Below are positions 15,663 through 23,182 of a DNA stretch of 64,000 nt, piece after piece. Below the pieces are notes generated by a model, which made no database searches, was not told where the DNA came from, and saw nothing but the letters and a program-made list of their open reading frames with translations. A program made the position numbers and the translations under genes. This DNA comes from Saccharothrix ecbatanensis (GTDB lineage: Bacteria; Actinomycetota; Actinomycetes; Mycobacteriales; Pseudonocardiaceae). Numbering within the stretch: the stretch's first letter is position 1; each line of letters begins with the position of its first letter. The stretch lies in NCBI RefSeq assembly GCF_014205015.1, contig NZ_JACHMO010000001.1:6076001-6140000 (forward strand), given 5' to 3'.

Positions 15663-17084
15663 TCAAGCACCGACGCGCCGCCCGTCAGTGCCCGTCTGCT
15701 CCGAACTCGCCCGCGAACCTTTCCGCGCCGAACCCTTCGGCTCCTTCTGCGCCGAACCCGTCTTGGCCGAACCGGTCTTCGCCGACCCACCCGAGGCGGG
15801 ACCCACCTGGGCCGCGTCCTGCTGCGCGGAACCGCCCTGCACCGAACCCGTCTGGGCCGAACCCGTCTGGGCCGGTCCCACGGGTTCCGCGCTCACCCGT
15901 GCGGAACCCGCCTGTGCCGAACTCGTCTGCGCCGGGCCCACCTCGGCCGGACTCACCTGAGCCGGACTCGGCTGCCCCGAACTCGGCTGGACCGCGCTCA
16001 CCTGAGCCGCACTCACCTGAGCCGTGTTCACGTCGGCCGCGTTCACCTGGGCCGCACTCACCTGCTCCGGAGCCACCTGCCCGGCGCTTGCCTGCCCGGC
16101 GCTTGCCTGCCCATCGCCTACCTGCCCGGCGGTCGCCTGCGCCGCGGTCGTCTGCTCGGGAATCAGGTTCGGCACCCGGTCCGCCGCCTCGTCCAGCGCG
16201 ATCCGGGCCGCCGCGACCTGCGCCGCCACCGTCTGGCGCAGCTCACGCAGCGCATCCGCCTGCTGCTGGATCTCGGCAGTCCGCCGCGCCGTCTCACGCA
16301 CCGCGAGCTTGATCAGGAACGCCGCCCGCGCCTTGACCAACTGCTCCTGCTCCGCGAAGTGCCGCTCGGCCTCGTGCCGCTGCCTGGCCATGGTCAGCTC
16401 GAAGAAGTTCTGCGCCTTGGTCCGCTTGGCGTCGGACTCGGACTCCAACCGACCACACCGCTCCTCGGCCTCCCGCACCAGCCGCTCACCCTCCCGCTCG
16501 GCCTTCACCACGGCGGCGGCGCACTCGGCAGCGACCTCCTCCGCGCGTGCCTTGAGGTGCGCCTCGACCTCCACCTGACGGCGTTCCAGGTCGACTTCGT
16601 GCTGCTCCAACTCGGCGGCCCGACGGTTGGCGGCCTCACGCTGCTCACGGGCGCGGGCATCGGCCTCGGCGCACCGCTCCGCCAGCTCGTCCTCCACCCC
16701 GCGCCGGTACTCCGCCATCTCGGCCTCGGTGCGCTCACGCAGGGCCGCGACATCGCGCTCGGCACGCAGGCGCAGGTCGTTCGACTCCTCCTCGGCCATC
16801 ATGAGCATCCGGTGCATGCGCTCGCCGGCGCCCGTGGTCGTGCTGGGCGACATCTCCAGCCGCTCGATCCTGGTCCGGGCGTGCTCCAGGTCGCGCCTGG
16901 TCATCTCCAGCAGCTTGCGCAGGTCGGCCGCCTGGGCCAGCGCCTCGGCGCGGTCGAGGCCGAGGTACTTGAGCTGTTCTTCGAGGTTCTCCAGGTGCTC
17001 GATCACCTGACCCCGGTGGAATCCCCGGTAGACCACGTCGAAACCCGTGTGCAGCGGAACAATCTCCGGCTCTTTCGCACCCAT
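15663..17084 (-). CDS. DivIVA-like long coiled-coil protein with C-terminal pentad repeats
   Basis: The protein has 473 residues. The first 60 (HTGFDVVYRGFHRGQVIEHL, then ENLEEQLKYLGLDR) resemble a DivIVA/Wag31 N-terminus, which senses membrane curvature at poles. A nearly uninterrupted coiled coil follows to about residue 300, rich in Arg, Glu and Ala (EEESNDLRLRAERDVAALRE and similar). From about residue 305 the sequence changes to low-complexity pentads such as AQVSA, AQVNA and AQTGS, repeated some 25 times, ending in a basic tail. The plan resembles actinomycete polarity or cytoskeletal proteins (DivIVA, Scy, FilP) without being any of them. It is followed by a membrane-anchored proline-rich protein. 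A role in polar growth is inference. Confidence 0.78.
   Translation of the reverse strand: MGAKEPEIVPLHTGFDVVYRGFHRGQVIEHLENLEEQLKYLGLDRAEALAQAADLRKLLEMTRRDLEHARTRIERLEMSPSTTTGAGERMHRMLMMAEEESNDLRLRAERDVAALRERTEAEMAEYRRGVEDELAERCAEADARAREQREAANRRAAELEQHEVDLERRQVEVEAHLKARAEEVAAECAAAVVKAEREGERLVREAEERCGRLESESDAKRTKAQNFFELTMARQRHEAERHFAEQEQLVKARAAFLIKLAVRETARRTAEIQQQADALRELRQTVAAQVAAARIALDEAADRVPNLIPEQTTAAQATAGQVGDGQASAGQASAGQVAPEQVSAAQVNAADVNTAQVSAAQVSAVQPSSGQPSPAQVSPAEVGPAQTSSAQAGSARVSAEPVGPAQTGSAQTGSVQGGSAQQDAAQVGPASGGSAKTGSAKTGSAQKEPKGSARKGSRASSEQTGTDGRRVGA
15685..16150 (-). repeat. 15-bp/5-residue degenerate repeat tract coding the DivIVA-like C-terminus
   Basis: Some 25 consecutive five-residue units fitting A-Q-(V/T/P)-(S/N/G)-(A/P/S) are encoded here, giving a 15-base DNA periodicity. 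The antisense strand therefore also reads as a spurious pentapeptide-repeat protein. Codon choice stays GC-rich across the units. Confidence 0.8.
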
Positions 17085-17397
17085 GGCGGCCCCACTCGTC
17101 TGAAGATTGGCCGAGGTGCCGAGCGTAAGGCACCCGAGCGGCTCGTGACCACCCTCGACTACCCGCTCCGGACACCGTCCATGCGCGCCGCTGGCAGCGG
17201 AAACACCTATGGGGAAGATCTACTCAGGATCGCCGGACGTCACCCGATAGTGTTATTTGGACAAAGGAATCCACCGAAAAAGAATGCGTGCCGCGATAAT
17301 CACCAACCTTCGGCAATCCATAAGTTCACACGAAACAGTGACGTCTCAGTTGGCGGGCGATGCCTACCCGTGAGTAACGAGGAACTAGGCTGGTCGG
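17085..17397. other. 313-base intergenic region between divergent operons
   Basis: No gene is seen. The part from about 17225 to 17345 is distinctly AT-richer than the rest of the window. GGTGCC and GGCACC form a small inverted repeat at 17115-17134. TAGGCT at 17386-17391 is the -10 box for the GTG at 17398. The region should contain promoters for the DivIVA-like operon and for the methyltransferase-GH57-GT4 operon. Confidence 0.6.
17386..17397 (+). promoter_or_regulatory. -10 TAGGCT six bases before the GTG at 17398 (leaderless)
   Basis: TAGGCT plus GGTCGG leads directly into the GTG start of the methyltransferase gene. No ribosome binding site precedes it. Confidence 0.5.
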
Positions 17398-18144
17398 GTG
17401 ACCGTCGAGCCGCTGCCCCTCACCGGTGAGCGCACCGTCCCCGGCATCGCCGCCGAGAACTACTGGTTCCGGCGGCACGAGGCGGCGTACCTGGATCTGG
17501 TCCGGCACTGCGCCGGCGTGGTCGTGCTGGAGGCCGGCTGCGGCGAGGGTTACGGCGCCGCGTTGATCGCCGAGCACGCCGCGCGGGTCGTCGCGCTCGA
17601 CTACGACGAGATCACCGCCGCACACGTCGGCCGCGCGTACCCGGAGCTGGCCGTGCTGCGCGGGAACCTCGCGTCGCTGCCGCTGCGGGACGCGAGCGTG
17701 GACGTGGTGGCGAACCTCCAGGTCATCGAGCACCTGTGGGACCAGGAGGGCTTCCTCGCCGAGTGCGCGCGGGTGCTGCGGCCCGGTGGGCGGCTGCTGG
17801 TCACCACGCCCAACCGGATCACGTTCTCCCCCGGCCGGGACACCCCGCTCAACCCGTTCCACACCCGTGAGCTGGCACCCGCCGAGCTGGCCGAACTGCT
17901 GGTCGGCGCGGGCCTGCGGGTCGAGGTGCTGGCCGGTCTGCGGCACGGCCCCGGGCTGCGCCGGCTGGACGAGCGGTTCGGCGGGTCGATCATCGACGCG
18001 CAGGTGGCCGTGGTGGTGGAGGGCGGCGAGTGGCCCGCCGACCTGCTGGGCGCGGTGGCGTCGGTGCGCAGCGAGGACTTCGAGATCACCACCGACGACC
18101 TGGACGCGAGCCTTGACCTCGTCGCCGTGGCGGTGCGCCCGTGA
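17398..18144 (+). CDS. Class I SAM methyltransferase, Rv3030-like (methylglucan synthesis)
   Basis: The product has 248 residues. VVVLEAGCGEGYGAALIAEH is SAM motif I, VVALDYDEI motif II, LRDASVDVVANLQVIEHLWD motif post-II/IV, and VLRPGGRLLVTTPNRITF motif VI. It is the first gene of a tight three-gene operon with a GH57 branching enzyme and a GT4 glucosyltransferase. That is the arrangement of Rv3030-Rv3032, whose products build methylglucose lipopolysaccharide in mycobacteria; Rv3030 has been proposed as a glucan 6-O-methyltransferase. By that synteny this enzyme probably methylates sugar hydroxyls of an alpha-glucan. Its last four bases overlap the GH57 start (GTGA). Confidence 0.85.
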   Translation: MTVEPLPLTGERTVPGIAAENYWFRRHEAAYLDLVRHCAGVVVLEAGCGEGYGAALIAEHAARVVALDYDEITAAHVGRAYPELAVLRGNLASLPLRDASVDVVANLQVIEHLWDQEGFLAECARVLRPGGRLLVTTPNRITFSPGRDTPLNPFHTRELAPAELAELLVGAGLRVEVLAGLRHGPGLRRLDERFGGSIIDAQVAVVVEGGEWPADLLGAVASVRSEDFEITTDDLDASLDLVAVAVRP

Positions 18145-19616
18145 CGCACGAGGGGATGTTCTGCCTGGTGCTGCACAGCCACCTGCCGTGGCTCGCGCAC
18201 CACGGCGCCTGGCCGGTCGGCGAGGAGTGGCTGTACCAGGCGTGGGCGCACTCGTACCTGCCGGTGGCGGACCTGCTGGAGCGGTTCGCCGCCGAGGGCC
18301 GCGAAGACGTGCTCACGCTGGGCGTCACGCCGGTCCTGGCCGCCCAGTTGGACGATCCGTACACGCTGCGGGGTGTGCACGACTGGCTCGGGAACTGGCA
18401 GCTGCGGGCGCACAGCGCGTCGTCCCGGCTGCCGGACCTCGCTTCGCGCGAGCACCGTTCGTCAGCTTGGGCGTTGGAGCGGTTCGAGACGCGGTGGCGG
18501 CACGGTTTCTCGCCGTTGCTGCGGTCCTTGGTGGACTCGCGGGTGGTCGAGCTGCTGGGCGGACCGGCCACGCACCCGTTCCAGCCGCTGCTCGACCCCC
18601 GGCTGCGGGAGTTCTCGTTGCGGACCGGGCTCGCGGACACGGCGTACCGGATCGGGTCGACGCCGGAGGGCATCTGGGCGCCGGAATGCGCCTACGCGCC
18701 CGGTCTTGAGGACGACTACGCGCGGGCCGGTGTGCGGCGGTTCCTGGTGGACGGGCCGTCGCTGCGCGGCGACACGTCCGCCGGTCGGCCGGTCGGCTCG
18801 TCGGACGTGGTGTGCTTCGGGCGTGACCTTGAGGTGTCGTACCGGGTGTGGTCGCCGAAGGTCGGCTACCCGGGCGACCCGGCGTACCGGGACTTCCACA
18901 CCTACGACCACCCCAGCGGGCTCAAGCCGTCCCGGGTGACGGGGAAGAACGTCGCGCCGTCGGACAAGCGGCCGTACGACCCGGAACTGGCGGCGGACGC
19001 CGTGCAGCGGCACGCGGCGGACTTCGTGGACACGGTGGTGCGGCGGCTGCGGGCGTTGAAGGAGCAGCACGGCAAGCCGTCCCTCGTGGTCGCCGCGTAC
19101 GACACAGAGCTGTACGGGCACTGGTGGCACGAGGGTCCGGCGTGGCTGGAGGCGGTGCTGCGGCTGATGCCGTCGGCGGGGGTGCGGGTGACGACGCTGC
19201 GCGGCGCCGTCGAGGCCGGGCACGTCGGCACGCCGGTCGAGCTGCCGCCGTCGTCGTGGGGCACGGGCAAGGACTGGCAGGTGTGGAACGGGCCCCAGGT
19301 CGGCGACATCGTGGACGGCAACGCTTCCGTGCAGCGGGACCTGCTCGCGCTCGACTTCTCGGGTGTGGTGCGCGACCCGGTCGCCGACCAGGCGGTGCGC
19401 GAGGCGCTGCTGGCGTTGTCGAGCGACTGGGCGTTCATGGTCACCAAGGACTCGGCCGCCGACTACGCCCGGTACCGGGCCAAGCTGCACGCGGACCGGT
19501 TCGCCGAGCTGGCGGCGCTGCGGCGGGCCGGACGCGGGCAGCGGCGGGCGGCCGAACTGCGGCGGGTCGACGGTCCTTTCGGGCACCTCGACGCGCGGGG
19601 GTTGGCCCTGTCGTGA
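18141..19616 (+). CDS. GH57-family 1,4-alpha-glucan branching enzyme (Rv3031-like)
   Basis: The protein has 491 residues with the GH57 (beta/alpha)7 barrel. CLVLHSHLPWLAHHGAWPVG is the family start. The catalytic Glu lies in GIWAPECAYAPGLEDDY (about residue 181) and the general acid Asp in VVAAYDTELYGHWWHEGP (about residue 319). GH57 branching enzymes cut an alpha-1,4 bond and re-form it as alpha-1,6. The window also holds a GH13 branching enzyme (glgB at 45.4 kb), so two unrelated enzymes for the same reaction coexist. This one presumably serves the methylated or lipo-glucan made by its operon partners. The GTG start overlaps the methyltransferase stop. Confidence 0.92.
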   Translation: MTHEGMFCLVLHSHLPWLAHHGAWPVGEEWLYQAWAHSYLPVADLLERFAAEGREDVLTLGVTPVLAAQLDDPYTLRGVHDWLGNWQLRAHSASSRLPDLASREHRSSAWALERFETRWRHGFSPLLRSLVDSRVVELLGGPATHPFQPLLDPRLREFSLRTGLADTAYRIGSTPEGIWAPECAYAPGLEDDYARAGVRRFLVDGPSLRGDTSAGRPVGSSDVVCFGRDLEVSYRVWSPKVGYPGDPAYRDFHTYDHPSGLKPSRVTGKNVAPSDKRPYDPELAADAVQRHAADFVDTVVRRLRALKEQHGKPSLVVAAYDTELYGHWWHEGPAWLEAVLRLMPSAGVRVTTLRGAVEAGHVGTPVELPPSSWGTGKDWQVWNGPQVGDIVDGNASVQRDLLALDFSGVVRDPVADQAVREALLALSSDWAFMVTKDSAADYARYRAKLHADRFAELAALRRAGRGQRRAAELRRVDGPFGHLDARGLALS

Positions 19617-19641
19617 CGGTGCGGAGATGCGAGGATGGCCC

Positions 19642-20892
19642 ATGCGCGTGCTGATGTTGTCGTGGGAGTACCCGCCGGTCGTCGTGGGTGGGTTGGGTCG
19701 GCACGTGCACGCGCTGGCCGGTCACCTGGCCGCGCAGGGGCACGACGTGGTCGTGCTGTGCCGCCAGCCGGCGGGGACGGACGCGATCACGCACCCGACG
19801 TCCGACTCCGTGGTCGACGGGGTGCGGCTGATCCGGGTGGCCGAGGACCCGACGCACCTGGTGTTCGAGCGGGACCTGGTGGCGTGGACGCTGGCCATGG
19901 GCCATGCCATGACGCGCGCCGGGTTGACGTTGCTGCGCGGTTGGCGGCCGGACGTGGTGCACGCGCACGACTGGCTCGTGACGCATCCGGCGATCGCGTT
20001 GGCCGACGCGTCCGGCGCTCCGTTGGTGGCGACCGTGCACGCGACCGAGGCGGGGCGCCACAGCGGGTGGCTGTCGCAGACGTTGAACCAGCAGGTGCAC
20101 TCGGTCGAGTGGTGGCTGGCGAACCGGGCGGACGCGGTGATCACGTGCTCGTCGGCGATGCGGGCCGAGGTGGCGCACCTGTTCGACGTGGAGCCTTCGT
20201 CGGTCACGGTGCTGCACAACGGCATCGAGCCGCGGCGGTGGCGGGTGCGTTCGAGCGACGTGGCCGCCGCCCGTGCCGCGCACAGTCCGGGCGGTGCGCC
20301 GTTGCTGCTGTTCTTCGGGCGGCTGGAGTGGGAGAAGGGCGTGCAGGACCTGCTCGCGGCGCTGCCCCGGATCCGGCGGGCGTGGCCGGGCACCCGGCTG
20401 GTCGTGGCCGGGTCGGGGATGAGCCGGGACTGGCTGGTGGAGCAGGCGCGCAAGCACAAGGTGCGGCGGGCGGTGGACTTCGTCGGGCACCTGTCGGACC
20501 GCGCGCTGGCGGCCACGTTGGCGGCGGCGGATTCCGTTGTGCTGCCGAGCAAGTACGAGCCGTTCGGCATCGTGGCACTGGAAGCCGCCGCCGCCGGCAC
20601 CCCGCTCGTGGCGTCGACCGCGGGAGGTCTGGGCGAGGTCGTGCTGGACGGCGTCACCGGCCTGTCGTTCGCGCCCGGTGACGTGGACGGTCTGACCACG
20701 GCGGTCCGGTCCGTGCTGGACGACCGCCCGTCGGCCCAACGCCGCGCCCGTGCCGCGAAAGCCCGCCTGGCGACCGACTTCGACTGGTCGAAGATCGCCG
20801 CCGACACCGCCGCCGTCTACCGGTCCGCCCGCGTCCACGACCATCCCGCGTTCGGCCGCCCCAAGATCCCCACCGGCAACGTCTTCCTCTGA
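19642..20892 (+). CDS. GT4 alpha-glucan glucosyltransferase (Rv3032-like)
   Basis: This GT-B glycosyltransferase of 416 residues begins MRVLMLSWEYPPVVVGGLGR, whose GGLGR loop binds the sugar nucleotide as in glycogen synthases. Further marks are VVHAHDWLVTHPAIAL, TVLHNGIEPRRWR, LLLFFGRLEWEKGVQDLLAA and the C-terminal YEPFGIVALEAAAAGTPLVA with the paired Glu residues. The family elongates alpha-1,4-glucan from ADP- or UDP-glucose. In M. tuberculosis the Rv3032 homologue makes glycogen and the methylglucose lipopolysaccharide backbone. The ATG at 19642 follows GAGGATGGCC after a 25-base gap from the GH57 stop. The gene ends 16 bases from the convergent oxidoreductase. Confidence 0.93.
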   Translation: MRVLMLSWEYPPVVVGGLGRHVHALAGHLAAQGHDVVVLCRQPAGTDAITHPTSDSVVDGVRLIRVAEDPTHLVFERDLVAWTLAMGHAMTRAGLTLLRGWRPDVVHAHDWLVTHPAIALADASGAPLVATVHATEAGRHSGWLSQTLNQQVHSVEWWLANRADAVITCSSAMRAEVAHLFDVEPSSVTVLHNGIEPRRWRVRSSDVAAARAAHSPGGAPLLLFFGRLEWEKGVQDLLAALPRIRRAWPGTRLVVAGSGMSRDWLVEQARKHKVRRAVDFVGHLSDRALAATLAAADSVVLPSKYEPFGIVALEAAAAGTPLVASTAGGLGEVVLDGVTGLSFAPGDVDGLTTAVRSVLDDRPSAQRRARAAKARLATDFDWSKIAADTAAVYRSARVHDHPAFGRPKIPTGNVFL

Positions 20893-20908
20893 CGGGACGC
20901 CCGAGCCC

Positions 20909-21850
20909 TCAGAGGGTGAGGACGATCTTGCCGGTGGTCCGGTTGGCTTCACCGAACTCGTGCGCCTTCACGACGTCCACCAGCGGGAACGTTTCGGCGA
21001 CCAGGACGTTCAGCTCACCGCGTTCCACCAGTCCGGCCACGTGCTGCAGCCCGGCGTGGTCAGGGGCCACGAAGAACGTGGTGGCCCGTACGCCCAGTTC
21101 CTCCGCCGCCACCCGGAGTTCCGGCAGCAGACCGGGGTTCGTCATGCCGACGTACACGCCGCCCGGCTTGAGCACCCGCATCGAACGACGCACGTAGTCG
21201 TCACCGCCGATCAGGTCGAGCACCGCGTCGACGTCCTCCAGCTCGGCGAAGTCCCGGGTCGTGTAGTCCACCAACTCGTCCGCGCCCAACTCGCGCAGCA
21301 GGTCGTGCTTCGCCGCACGCGCGGTGCCGATCACGTGGGCGCCCAGGGTCTTGGCGAGCTGCACGGCGAGGTGCCCGACACCACCGGCTGCGGCGTGCAC
21401 CAGCACCCGGTCACCCGGCTTGACCTTGGCGGCCTCGGTGAGGGACTGCCACGCGGTCAGCGCGGCCAGCGGCAGGGCCGCCGCGTGGACGTGGTCGACG
21501 TTGGCCGGCTTGCGGGCGAAGTGCCTCGCGGGGGCGGCCACGTACTCGGCGTACGCACCGGCCGCGCGCGGGAAGTGGGGCATCCCGAACACCTCGTCGC
21601 CGACCTCGAACCGGTTCTCCCCGGCCGGCACCGACACCACCACGCCGGAAACGTCCCAACCCGGCACCCACGGCGTGGTCAGCCAGTAGCCGTCCTTCCG
21701 CACCTTCCAGTCGACCGGGTTCACGCCGGCCGCGCGCACCTCGACCACGATCTCGTCCAGTCCCGGCACCGGCCGCGCGACGTCCCCGACCTTCATGACC
21801 TCGGGCTCGCCGAAGGCCTCGACCGTCACCGCTCGCATCTCGTTCGTCAT
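20909..21850 (-). CDS. NADP-dependent zinc-less alcohol dehydrogenase / quinone oxidoreductase
   Basis: The 313-residue protein is an MDR-superfamily oxidoreductase. MRAVTVEAFGEPEVMKVGDV is the family start, VRAAGVNPVDWKVRKDGYW the substrate side, and VLVHAAAGGVGHLAVQLAKT the Rossmann AxxGxxG loop. The cysteine and histidine zinc ligands of true alcohol dehydrogenases are absent, so it belongs to the quinone-oxidoreductase branch that reduces quinones or enones with NADPH. The ATG at 21850 is chosen over upstream in-frame codons because MTNEMRAVTV is a normal start. It is divergent from an HxlR repressor across 48 bases with repeated GGTACCT sites, so it is very probably the target of that repressor. 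Confidence 0.88.
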   Translation of the reverse strand: MTNEMRAVTVEAFGEPEVMKVGDVARPVPGLDEIVVEVRAAGVNPVDWKVRKDGYWLTTPWVPGWDVSGVVVSVPAGENRFEVGDEVFGMPHFPRAAGAYAEYVAAPARHFARKPANVDHVHAAALPLAALTAWQSLTEAAKVKPGDRVLVHAAAGGVGHLAVQLAKTLGAHVIGTARAAKHDLLRELGADELVDYTTRDFAELEDVDAVLDLIGGDDYVRRSMRVLKPGGVYVGMTNPGLLPELRVAAEELGVRATTFFVAPDHAGLQHVAGLVERGELNVLVAETFPLVDVVKAHEFGEANRTTGKIVLTL

Positions 21851-21871
21851 GGTCAACAGCTTCACAGGGGT

Positions 21872-21920
21872 GGTACCTCTTGTGAAGAAGGCACCTGAAT
21901 GGTATCTAGGTACCTTGTGT
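21872..21920. promoter_or_regulatory. Paired GGTACCT operator-like sites between oxidoreductase and HxlR regulator
   Basis: GGTACCTCTTGTG at 21872-21884 and GGTACCTTGTGT at 21909-21920 are near-identical and 37 bases apart. Each contains the palindrome GGTACC. A degenerate AGGCACCT lies between them at 21890-21897. The second site overlaps the start of the HxlR gene, as in autoregulation. Confidence 0.62.
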
Positions 21921-22324
21921 ATACCGTCCCTGACCTGCGTGCCCATGGCGGCGCGGACGCGTTCCTTCGGAATTGCGCGTCACGTGCCGTTCTCGACCTG
22001 TTGACCAACAAGTGGGTGTGCCTGGTGATCGGCGCCCTGCGGCCCGGCACGTTGCGGTTCGGCGAACTCCGCCGCCGGCTCGACGGCATCACCCAGAAGA
22101 TGCTCACCCAGACCTTGCGCGACCTGGAACGGGCGGGCCTCGTGCACCGCGCCGTCTACCCGAGCGTCCCACCGCGGGTGGAGTACAGCCTCAGCCCGTT
22201 GGGCGCCAACGTGGGCGGTCTGATGGACGCGATCCGGGTCTGGTCGGAGACCCACATCGACGACATCCGCCGTGCGCAGGAGGAGTACGACCGGAAGGCG
22301 GGCGAGGAGTTGCAGCCGGTCTAG
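21899..22324 (+). CDS. HxlR-family winged-helix transcriptional regulator
   Basis: The protein of 141 residues holds the HxlR winged helix. RNCASRAVLDLLTNKWVCLV contains the conserved Cys and the TxKW motif, FGELRRRLDGITQKMLTQTL is the recognition helix, and LERAGLVHRAVYPSVPPRVE with YSLSPLGANVG is the wing. HxlR proteins commonly sense thiol-reactive electrophiles or quinones through that cysteine and repress a neighbouring oxidoreductase, which fits the divergent gene. The ATG at 21899 follows GAAGAAGG by seven bases; GTG at 21917 is an alternative. The TAG stop overlaps the stop of the convergent acyltransferase (CTAG). Confidence 0.9.
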   Translation: MVSRYLVYTVPDLRAHGGADAFLRNCASRAVLDLLTNKWVCLVIGALRPGTLRFGELRRRLDGITQKMLTQTLRDLERAGLVHRAVYPSVPPRVEYSLSPLGANVGGLMDAIRVWSETHIDDIRRAQEEYDRKAGEELQPV

Positions 22325-23067
22325 GAGCCGTTCCGGGACTGCTCCAAGGCCTCCTGGGCCTTGCGGGCCATGTCTGCGACGGCGGCACGGCGCACGGCGT
22401 CGGCCTCGTAGTCCGCGCGGCGGTCCTTGACGACTTTCGCCGGGATGCCCACAGCGATCTTGAAGTCGGGCACGTCGCCCCGCACCACGGCGTGCGCGCC
22501 GATCACGCACCCGCGCCCGATCCGCGTGCCGCGGGTGACGGTGACCTTCGTGCCCAGCCAGCAGTCCGGCCCGATGCGCACCGGTGACTTCACGATGCCC
22601 TGGTCCTTGATCGGCAGGGTGACGTCGGCCGTCACGTGGTCGAAGTCGCAGATGTACACCCAGTCGGCGATCAGCGTGGCCGCGCCGATCTCCACGTCCA
22701 GGTAGCAGTTCACCGTGTTGTCCTTGCCGAACACGGCCTTGTCGCCGATCCGCAACGACCCCTCGTGACAGCGGATGGCGTTGCCGTCCCCGATGTGCAC
22801 CCACCGGCCGATCTCCAGCCGCCCGTAGCCGGGCCGGCAGTGCAGGTCGATGTTCTTGCCCAGGAACACCATCCCGCGCAGCACCACGTGCGGGTTCGCA
22901 ATCCGGAACCGCAACAGCCTCCAGTACCGCACCAGGTACCACGGCGTGTAGGCGCGATGCCTCACCACCCAGCGCAGTGACGCGAGGGTGAGGAACCTGG
23001 CCTGCGCCGGGTCACGGCGCGACCGACGCCACCTCGTCCACACCGGCGCACCCCACATGCTCGTCAC
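22321..23067 (-). CDS. Left-handed-beta-helix (hexapeptide) acyltransferase, Rv3034c-like
   Basis: The product has 248 residues. After a basic N-terminal segment the protein shows hexapeptide repeats typical of LbetaH acyltransferases: LEIGRWVHIGDGNAIRCHEG, SLRIGDKAVFGKDNTVNCYL, GPDCWLGTKVTVTRGTRIGR and GCVIGAHAVVRGDVPDFKIA, with the usual GIPAKVV cap. These enzymes move acetyl or other short acyl groups from CoA onto sugars. Its position next to the glucan operon matches Rv3034c, suspected of acylating methylglucose lipopolysaccharide. The GTG at 23067 is chosen because TACCCT plus six bases lies just upstream on the minus strand. It is divergent from a nucleoside hydrolase across an unusual 22-bp inverted repeat. 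Confidence 0.84.
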   Translation of the reverse strand: MTSMWGAPVWTRWRRSRRDPAQARFLTLASLRWVVRHRAYTPWYLVRYWRLLRFRIANPHVVLRGMVFLGKNIDLHCRPGYGRLEIGRWVHIGDGNAIRCHEGSLRIGDKAVFGKDNTVNCYLDVEIGAATLIADWVYICDFDHVTADVTLPIKDQGIVKSPVRIGPDCWLGTKVTVTRGTRIGRGCVIGAHAVVRGDVPDFKIAVGIPAKVVKDRRADYEADAVRRAAVADMARKAQEALEQSRNGS

Positions 23068-23079
23068 GCAGGCAGGGTA
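23068..23079 (-). promoter_or_regulatory. -10 TACCCT six bases before the acyltransferase GTG
   Basis: On the minus strand TACCCT (23079-23074) is followed by GCCTGC and the GTG at 23067. The expected -35 position falls inside the left arm of the 22-bp inverted repeat. Confidence 0.5.
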
Positions 23080-23090
23080 ACTGTGACATC

Positions 23091-23171
23091 GCCGCTGCTC
23101 CGCAGACGGCGGCCAGGTCGCCCGCATCGATGCCCACCGGGGCCACCGCCCGCCGTCTGCGGAGCAGCGGC
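23091..23171. promoter_or_regulatory. Perfect 22-bp inverted repeat spanning both -35 regions of a divergent promoter
   Basis: The arms at 23091-23112 and 23150-23171 are exact reverse complements and are separated by 37 bases. The core of each arm reads CTGCTCCGCAGACGGC or its complement. The arms lie where the -35 boxes of the acyltransferase and the nucleoside hydrolase are expected, and the -10 boxes lie just outside. This is what a shared operator, or a cruciform-forming switch, would look like. Confidence 0.8.
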
Positions 23172-23182
23172 AAACTAACCGA
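23171..23182 (+). promoter_or_regulatory. -10 CAAACT six bases before the nucleoside hydrolase GTG
   Basis: CAAACT at 23171-23176 plus AACCGA leads into GTG at 23183. No ribosome binding site is present, so the mRNA is probably leaderless. The first base of the box is the last base of the inverted-repeat arm. Confidence 0.45.

Noticed and set aside
15243..17429. A 728-residue plus-strand frame with many RTRLG/RTHLS-like pentapeptides
   Set aside because: It is the antisense of the DivIVA-like gene; its periodicity comes from the 15-base repeats of the real gene, and its start has no initiation signal.
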